DNA of 28,356 nt from Enterobacterales bacterium (GTDB lineage Bacteria > Pseudomonadota > Gammaproteobacteria > Enterobacterales > Succinivibrionaceae). Location: the NCBI GenBank assembly GCA_900768635.1, contig CAAGDP010000050.1, forward strand, positions 1 to 28,356. The letters run 5' to 3'. The position numbers and the translations under genes are program-made. A model generated the notes under the pieces. That model saw nothing but the letters and a program-made list of their open reading frames with translations, was not told where the DNA came from and made no database searches. Below are positions 23,968 to 28,356 of this stretch, piece after piece; the stretch's first letter is position 1; every line of letters starts with the position of its first letter.

Positions 23968-23995
23968 ACAGCAATTTTTACGTTTTCGGAGATTA

Positions 23996-25894
23996 ATGAA
24001 TATGGCCAGTCAGAATGATATCGGCTCTCTACATCAACGTATGCCTAATCCTTTGCGGCCTTTGGGAATTATTGAGCTGCTGGCAGGTTTGGCTGCGGTA
24101 TATATGAGCGCAAAACTGTTGCTGGGAGTTTCATCTCTGGTAGCTTCAGGGAAAAATCCCGCAGCCTGGCTGGCGGCTGTAATAGGTCTCTTTATTATCT
24201 TCCAGGGCGGATATATGGTTTTTTCCGGTATGTTCAAATGCTTTTCTCTGGTTGTAGGTCGTAATGATCCTAAATCTCTTGCCCATAATTATGCCAATCC
24301 CGGAGAAAGTCAGCGTAATATGCATTATTCTGCAGCGGATCTTTCTCAGATGCTCCTTTCCCGTCAGAATAAAACTTTTGTGGAACCCCGCAACTGGATA
24401 GAAGGTCTTTACTTTACACTGTTTCGCCGGATGTTCTTCCTGCCTCTGCCTTATCGTAATATTATGCAGGGCTGTTTTTCTGCAGTTATCAGCACTATGG
24501 TGATTTTGCTGTGCTGGGGAATTTTGAATTTTGTGGTGTCCACTGGTCTGGCAGCCCGGGAGAATGGGGATCTGGTTATTAATCTCTGTACCATTGTTCT
24601 TGGTGTGAAGCTGTTTTTTATTTGGAGACAGGCTTATGCGGTGGAGCGGAATCGTATTTCCTCGGCAAATAATTTAAGTTTCCGCCATTTTATAATGACA
24701 ATAGCTTTCGCCCTGCTTGTTCCGGGGCTGATAGCTACCTGTTTCAGTTTTGTAAGTCTTCCTGATTATCAGATCGTTACCGGGCTTTCATCTTTTATTA
24801 CCGGATATGACTGGCAGTACTGGTTTCTGTGTTTTGCTTTTCTTCCTTTACTGACTTTAATCCCGATTTTTTATATGGGATACAGGAAGACTGGAGAATA
24901 TAACCTGAAAACCGAGGTTTCAGAACGAATTGTCAGCTGGCAGGAATCTGTTCATCCCCGGGAAGTTTTCATAGGTATTGAAAACTCAGCCCTGGCCAAG
25001 CGCCGGTTTATGGAAATACCTAATCGTGTATATTCCAAACTGGAGCCGCGGCTTACTGTTCAGTCCGGAGGGGACAAGGGAGAATTCTCCGGATTTACTC
25101 TTCAGGAAACCCAGCCGGTATTTGTAGCGGAGGATCAGTCGGTAGGTTTTAATATTGTACGATACCTGACATGTATAAGTGCAGCCCTGCTTCAGCTGGG
25201 AATTTTTTATCTTTTGTCCCGCTATGTAACCGATTTTACTTTCAGCTGGAACGGCAGTTTTGAAAACGGTCTGGTACTTTCGGTACTTGGTCTTTTGTTA
25301 TCTGTACTGCTGTTTTGGGATTTATTCAGGATCCTTAAGGGGGCCTCTCTTCTTTTCTTCAGTGAAATGAAGTTTTCATCTCTGTTGGTATATTACAAGA
25401 CTGAAGGAACTTTTGCAGAATCCAAGATTTCCACCGGTGCTGGAATTTATGATTCCAACCGATCTGAGAATTCAATTATCCGATCCAGTATCAATCAGTG
25501 GGTGATTGTTTCCCGTATAACATCGGTAAGTTTTCTGGGTACCGCTCTATATAAATTTGATAATGCCCGCTATGTAATGGAAATGGACGGGGATAACAGT
25601 CAGATTGATGCCATACTTGGTGATCTGCATACTTTCGTCAAGTCTAGAGAAGTTGTTGCCGATGTAGCAGAAAGTCCGGAATCAGCCAAAGTAGCCCAGC
25701 ACATTCAGGAGATGAATGCCCAGGCTCTTTCTTCTATAAAGGCGGTACATTCCTCCCCGGCAATGCAAACAGTAAGTGAACGGATCCCCGGAGATAAAAA
25801 AGCGGATCTGAATATCAAAGGGCCGGAGATTCTGCCACCGTCAGCCAGAAGGGATGAAGCAGGCGGGCTGGATGATATTACTGATCCCCAGTAG
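23996..25894 (+). CDS. Uncharacterised polytopic membrane protein
   Basis: A 632-residue protein I cannot assign. About eight hydrophobic segments are visible: near residues 23-45, 58-80, 160-183, 193-210, 232-255, 275-298, 388-410 and 425-447. A soluble region of roughly 85 residues separates the last pair from the rest. The C-terminal 180 residues are polar; the part around 460-550 (YYKTEGTFAESKIS, WVIVSRITSVSF, ALYKFDNARYVME) looks like a small beta-rich domain, and the last 70 residues are probably disordered and rich in Pro/Asp/Lys. There is no signal peptide, enzyme motif or transporter signature. The start is ATG 23996 (GGAG 4 nt upstream) or ATG 24002 (10 nt). It stands alone, with its own extended -10 promoter. 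Confidence 0.75.
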   Translation: MNMASQNDIGSLHQRMPNPLRPLGIIELLAGLAAVYMSAKLLLGVSSLVASGKNPAAWLAAVIGLFIIFQGGYMVFSGMFKCFSLVVGRNDPKSLAHNYANPGESQRNMHYSAADLSQMLLSRQNKTFVEPRNWIEGLYFTLFRRMFFLPLPYRNIMQGCFSAVISTMVILLCWGILNFVVSTGLAARENGDLVINLCTIVLGVKLFFIWRQAYAVERNRISSANNLSFRHFIMTIAFALLVPGLIATCFSFVSLPDYQIVTGLSSFITGYDWQYWFLCFAFLPLLTLIPIFYMGYRKTGEYNLKTEVSERIVSWQESVHPREVFIGIENSALAKRRFMEIPNRVYSKLEPRLTVQSGGDKGEFSGFTLQETQPVFVAEDQSVGFNIVRYLTCISAALLQLGIFYLLSRYVTDFTFSWNGSFENGLVLSVLGLLLSVLLFWDLFRILKGASLLFFSEMKFSSLLVYYKTEGTFAESKISTGAGIYDSNRSENSIIRSSINQWVIVSRITSVSFLGTALYKFDNARYVMEMDGDNSQIDAILGDLHTFVKSREVVADVAESPESAKVAQHIQEMNAQALSSIKAVHSSPAMQTVSERIPGDKKADLNIKGPEILPPSARRDEAGGLDDITDPQ

Positions 25895-25911
25895 GCGCAG
25901 TAATTTTTACG

Positions 25912-25929
25912 GAAAGGATGAATCCTTTC
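25912..25929. terminator. Hairpin between convergent genes, weak terminator candidate
   Basis: GAAAGGAT (25912-25919) and ATCCTTTC (25922-25929) are perfect inverted copies with a minimal centre, 18 nt after the membrane-protein stop. No T-run follows on either strand, so termination is uncertain. Confidence 0.3.
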
Positions 25930-26005
25930 TGCAGGGTAGGGAGATATGGGTTCTATTCTGACCGATCAGTCGATCTTTGATGAATATTGATTTTTCAGTC
26001 ATCTC

Positions 26006-26389
26006 CTATCCGGTAATTTCCAGAATATTGTTTTCCGGACCGAGAACACAGCTTTCATAGTAACCGTCTCCGGTAACTCTTGGTCTGCTGAGTACTTGAT
26101 ATCCATCAGCTTCAAGATCATGGGTAATGCGATCTACCTGATCTTTTGAACCCGCTGAAAAAGCCAGATGTACCAGTCCGGTTTGCAGCGGGCTTTTCTC
26201 ATGATCCTGCATATCAGGTCGATTCATAATTTCCAGACGGGCTCCATCCTCAAAGGTTATGAAATAGGATCGGAACTGGGTATGGGAGTTGTAATACATT
26301 TCTCCTGCAGATCCTCCGAAGTATTTTTCAAAAAATTTCCGGTTTTCTTCCAGATCAGCTACATACATAGCCACATGTTCAATTTTCAA
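26006..26389 (-). CDS. VOC-superfamily metalloprotein (glyoxalase I-like)
   Basis: A 127-residue protein with the paired beta-alpha-beta-beta-beta units of the vicinal oxygen chelate fold. The four metal ligands expected for a glyoxalase-like site are in place: H5, E53 (RLEIM), H74 (GLVHLAF) and E124 (ILEITG). This pattern resembles the SMU1112c/YaeR-type small glyoxalase-like proteins as much as true glyoxalase I, so lactoylglutathione lyase activity should not be assumed. Translation starts at TTG (26389-26387), supported by a full GGAGGT ribosome site (26400-26395) 5 nt upstream. The gene is convergent with the membrane-protein gene. Confidence 0.85.
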   Translation of the reverse strand: MKIEHVAMYVADLEENRKFFEKYFGGSAGEMYYNSHTQFRSYFITFEDGARLEIMNRPDMQDHEKSPLQTGLVHLAFSAGSKDQVDRITHDLEADGYQVLSRPRVTGDGYYESCVLGPENNILEITG

Positions 26390-26782
26390 GATACACCTCC
26401 GGTAATGATTTGTATATCCGTCTTATAAACCGCATATTTCCCGTATCAGTTAAAAACTCCTGAAACATCTGACGGCTAATGTTTTCATCATTATATCTTG
26501 TGATCAAGTTTTAGTCTTCCCGGAATTATCCGGGCTCTTTTATCAAAAGGAAGGGTTGGGAACAGTAACTTCCGTGAAAAACAGGTTCCGGAGAGCTTAA
26601 CCTTTTTGAGGCCCATTCGTTATCCTGTTTGTGATGTACGGTGCGTTCCAGGAAAAAAAACAGGGATGAGCCGTGGATTGGTACTTAAGTTTTCTTATAA
26701 TGAAGAGATATTCCGGGAGGATGTTCTGATCTTTTGGGGATAGGATCTGTTATTTTCTCACCTTACTGCAGGATAGTTTTCT
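26390..26782. other. Intergenic region upstream of the sugar porter
   Basis: 393 bases without a convincing gene. A short hairpin CCCGG (26519-26523) / CCGGG (26530-26534) is followed by CTCTTTTAT and may be a weak terminator on the plus strand. A consensus -10 TATAAT lies at 26696-26701 with a poor -35, giving a possible start near 26708 for the porter mRNA. A TGTGA at 26630-26634 lacks the second half of a CRP site. Confidence 0.4.
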
Positions 26783-28219
26783 ATGAGTGAAGCTGAAAAA
26801 AAGACCGGTTCAGGAAGTGCGTTTTTTGTCTGTTTTATGGCAGCTCTGGCTGGTTTATTATTAGGTATAGATGTGGGCATTATTGCTCAGGCAAAGGTGT
26901 TTATCAAACAGGATTTTAATTTGTCTGATACTATGATTTCCTGGGTAGTAGGATCTATGATGGGCGGTGCAGCCATAGGTGCTATTGGAGCAGGATTTCT
27001 GACTAAGACTCTGGGCCGGAAAAAATCCCTGTTTATCAGTGCAACAATGTTTCTTACCGGAGCTTTGGGATGCGCAGCTGCCTGGGGTGGTTTTTCTCTG
27101 ATCTTTTTCCGGCTGATCCTAGGATTGTCCATTGGTATTGCATCCTTCACGGCGCCGTTATATCTTTCCGAGGTGGCACCAAAATCCATCCGCGGCACAA
27201 TGATCACCATGTATCAGTTGCTGATCACTATCGGTATTCTCAGTGCGTTTCTTTCCAATTCCTTCATCCGTGCCTACACTTTTACAGGGGAAGAGGGACA
27301 AATAGCCGGTGAGTATTTTTTCCAGTCTATTACCATAAGCTGGCGGGTTATGCTGGGTATTACGGTGATTCCGGCAACCATTTTTCTTGTGGGAGTTATT
27401 CTTCTTCCGGAATCACCTCGCTGGCTTATTGCCAAGGGAAGACATGAACAGGCACTGGCTGTGCTGAGAAAGAATCGTAAAACAGAGAAAGAAGCGCAGG
27501 ATGAGGCTCAGGAGATTCGTGACACCGTATCCGGAAGCAAACCGCAAAACGGTTTTAAATTCTTTCTGGGAAACAAGAATTTCCGCAGAACAGTTTTTCT
27601 TGGGGTTGCATTGCAGCTTATGCAGCAGCTTACCGGATTAAATGTTGTTATGTATTACGGTCCTGAACTTATTAAACAGGCAGGTTTTACCTCACCTCTT
27701 GCCAGTGATATCGGAACAATCCTCTTTGGTTTGACCAATGTTCTTGCTACCTTTATTGCCATCACCTTTGTGGATAAATGGGGAAGAAAACCGATCCTGA
27801 TTGCAGGTTATATTCTGATGGCGCTGTCTATGACATTAGTAGCTTTGTTTATGTATCTGGAATGGCGCATCAGTGCCGTCGCCTGTATTCTGGTGTTTAT
27901 CATCAGTTTTGCGTTCTCCGCAGGTCCTATAGTATGGGTTATCTGTTCAGAAATTCAGCCTATTGATGGAAGAGATTTCGGGATCACCTGTTCAACTGGG
28001 GCAAACTGGATCTCAAATATGATGATTGCTGCAACTTTCCTTATGTTGCTGGAAATCCTGGGTTCAACGGCAACTATGTTAATTTATGCAGGATTCAGTT
28101 TGATTTCCATATTCGTGATATATCTCTTTGTACCGGAAACAAAAGGTATATCTCTGGAGCACCTAGAAAAGAATCTGATGAAAGGAGTTAAACTCAGAGA
28201 TCTAGGTAAAAACCTTTAG
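26783..28219 (+). CDS. Sugar:H+ symporter, MFS sugar porter family (AraE/GalP-like)
   Basis: A 478-residue, 12-helix inner-membrane transporter that imports a sugar with a proton. Sugar-porter signatures are all present: GRKKS after helix 2, RLILGLSIG, PESPRWL at the end of helix 6, QQLTGLNVVMYYGP in helix 7, DKWGRKP between helices 8 and 9, and PETKG after helix 12. The stretch CSEIQP..GRDFGITCST through the helix 11 region closely resembles E. coli AraE and GalP, which suggests arabinose or galactose as substrate, but specificity cannot be fixed from sequence. A periplasmic loop between helices 5 and 6 is somewhat long. AGGA lies 10 nt before the ATG. The gene is monocistronic with a strong terminator; no sugar catabolic gene or regulator is adjacent. 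Confidence 0.92.
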   Translation: MSEAEKKTGSGSAFFVCFMAALAGLLLGIDVGIIAQAKVFIKQDFNLSDTMISWVVGSMMGGAAIGAIGAGFLTKTLGRKKSLFISATMFLTGALGCAAAWGGFSLIFFRLILGLSIGIASFTAPLYLSEVAPKSIRGTMITMYQLLITIGILSAFLSNSFIRAYTFTGEEGQIAGEYFFQSITISWRVMLGITVIPATIFLVGVILLPESPRWLIAKGRHEQALAVLRKNRKTEKEAQDEAQEIRDTVSGSKPQNGFKFFLGNKNFRRTVFLGVALQLMQQLTGLNVVMYYGPELIKQAGFTSPLASDIGTILFGLTNVLATFIAITFVDKWGRKPILIAGYILMALSMTLVALFMYLEWRISAVACILVFIISFAFSAGPIVWVICSEIQPIDGRDFGITCSTGANWISNMMIAATFLMLLEILGSTATMLIYAGFSLISIFVIYLFVPETKGISLEHLEKNLMKGVKLRDLGKNL

Positions 28220-28260
28220 TAGCGATGTTTAACCGTTTATTGCAGTAAGAATCGGTCAAG

Positions 28261-28288
28261 AAGGATGCTCAGGCATCCTTTTTTTTTT
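28261..28288 (+). terminator. Strong intrinsic terminator of the sugar porter
   Basis: AAGGATGC (28261-28268), loop TCAG, GCATCCTT (28273-28280), then an uninterrupted T-run of about ten. It is 41 nt after the stop codon. Confidence 0.92.
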
Positions 28289-28356
28289 ATGAAACAAATA
28301 TATATGGTACTTTGTTCTGTAAGGCAAATAAAACCTAGGTTCAGTTAAGAACCGTA
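28289..28356. other. Window end, A/T-rich, with a small hairpin
   Basis: After the terminator only A/T-rich sequence remains. GGTTC (28338-28342) can pair with GAACC (28349-28353). It probably belongs to the promoter region of the next gene, which is outside the window. Confidence 0.25.

Noticed and set aside
26630..26645. TGTGA before the sugar porter as a CRP site
   Set aside because: The second half (GTGCG) does not match TCACA.

Overview
The window looks like chromosomal DNA of a polarly flagellated gammaproteobacterium with moderate G+C. The evidence is the mutS / pncC-recA-recX-alaS neighbourhood, a PykF-type pyruvate kinase, an MscK-type giant mechanosensitive channel, and FlrA/FlrB/FlrC flagellar regulators of the Vibrio/Aeromonas/Pseudomonas kind. 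Together with an AraE/GalP-like sugar porter this would fit the Aeromonadales/Succinivibrionaceae side of the class. That placement is inference, not something read directly from the sequence.

Layout. Positions 1-83 look like the right end of an IS200/IS605-type element, with an omega-RNA-like pseudoknot; the rest of the element lies outside the window. Next come a PAS-GGDEF-EAL cyclic-di-GMP protein (198-1952) and a Sel1-repeat protein (2316-3467), which ends tail-to-tail on mutS (3464-6127, minus). Divergent from mutS runs a genome-maintenance block: pncC, recA, recX, and alaS. A terminator separates recA from recX, and alaS is preceded by a tiny coupled leader ORF. A large MscK-like channel (11457-14858, minus) follows.

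The flagellar block covers 15160-21848. It holds flrB-flrC (sensor kinase and sigma54 response regulator), then pseC-pseB on the opposite strand (first steps of pseudaminic acid synthesis, the sugar that decorates flagellin), then flrA, the master sigma54 activator. In the classical arrangement flrA, flrB and flrC are adjacent; here pseBC lies between them. The EAL protein at the left edge could feed into the same c-di-GMP/motility circuit, but nothing in the sequence proves it.

The right part holds pyk (21938-23356, minus) with a good sigma70 promoter, a 170-bp MITE-like element flanked by a 9-bp direct repeat, an uncharacterised polytopic membrane protein (23996-25894), a small VOC/glyoxalase-fold protein (minus, TTG start), and an AraE-like sugar:H+ symporter with a strong terminator.

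Most of the window is ordinary core genome. The points most worth checking are the omega-RNA-like end at the left edge, the MITE-like element, the coupled leader peptide of alaS, the in-frame tandem repeats and small ORF before flrA, the altered c-di-GMP pocket residues of FlrA, and the absence of a recognisable LexA box at recA. I did not find a clear new multi-gene defence or biosynthetic system.
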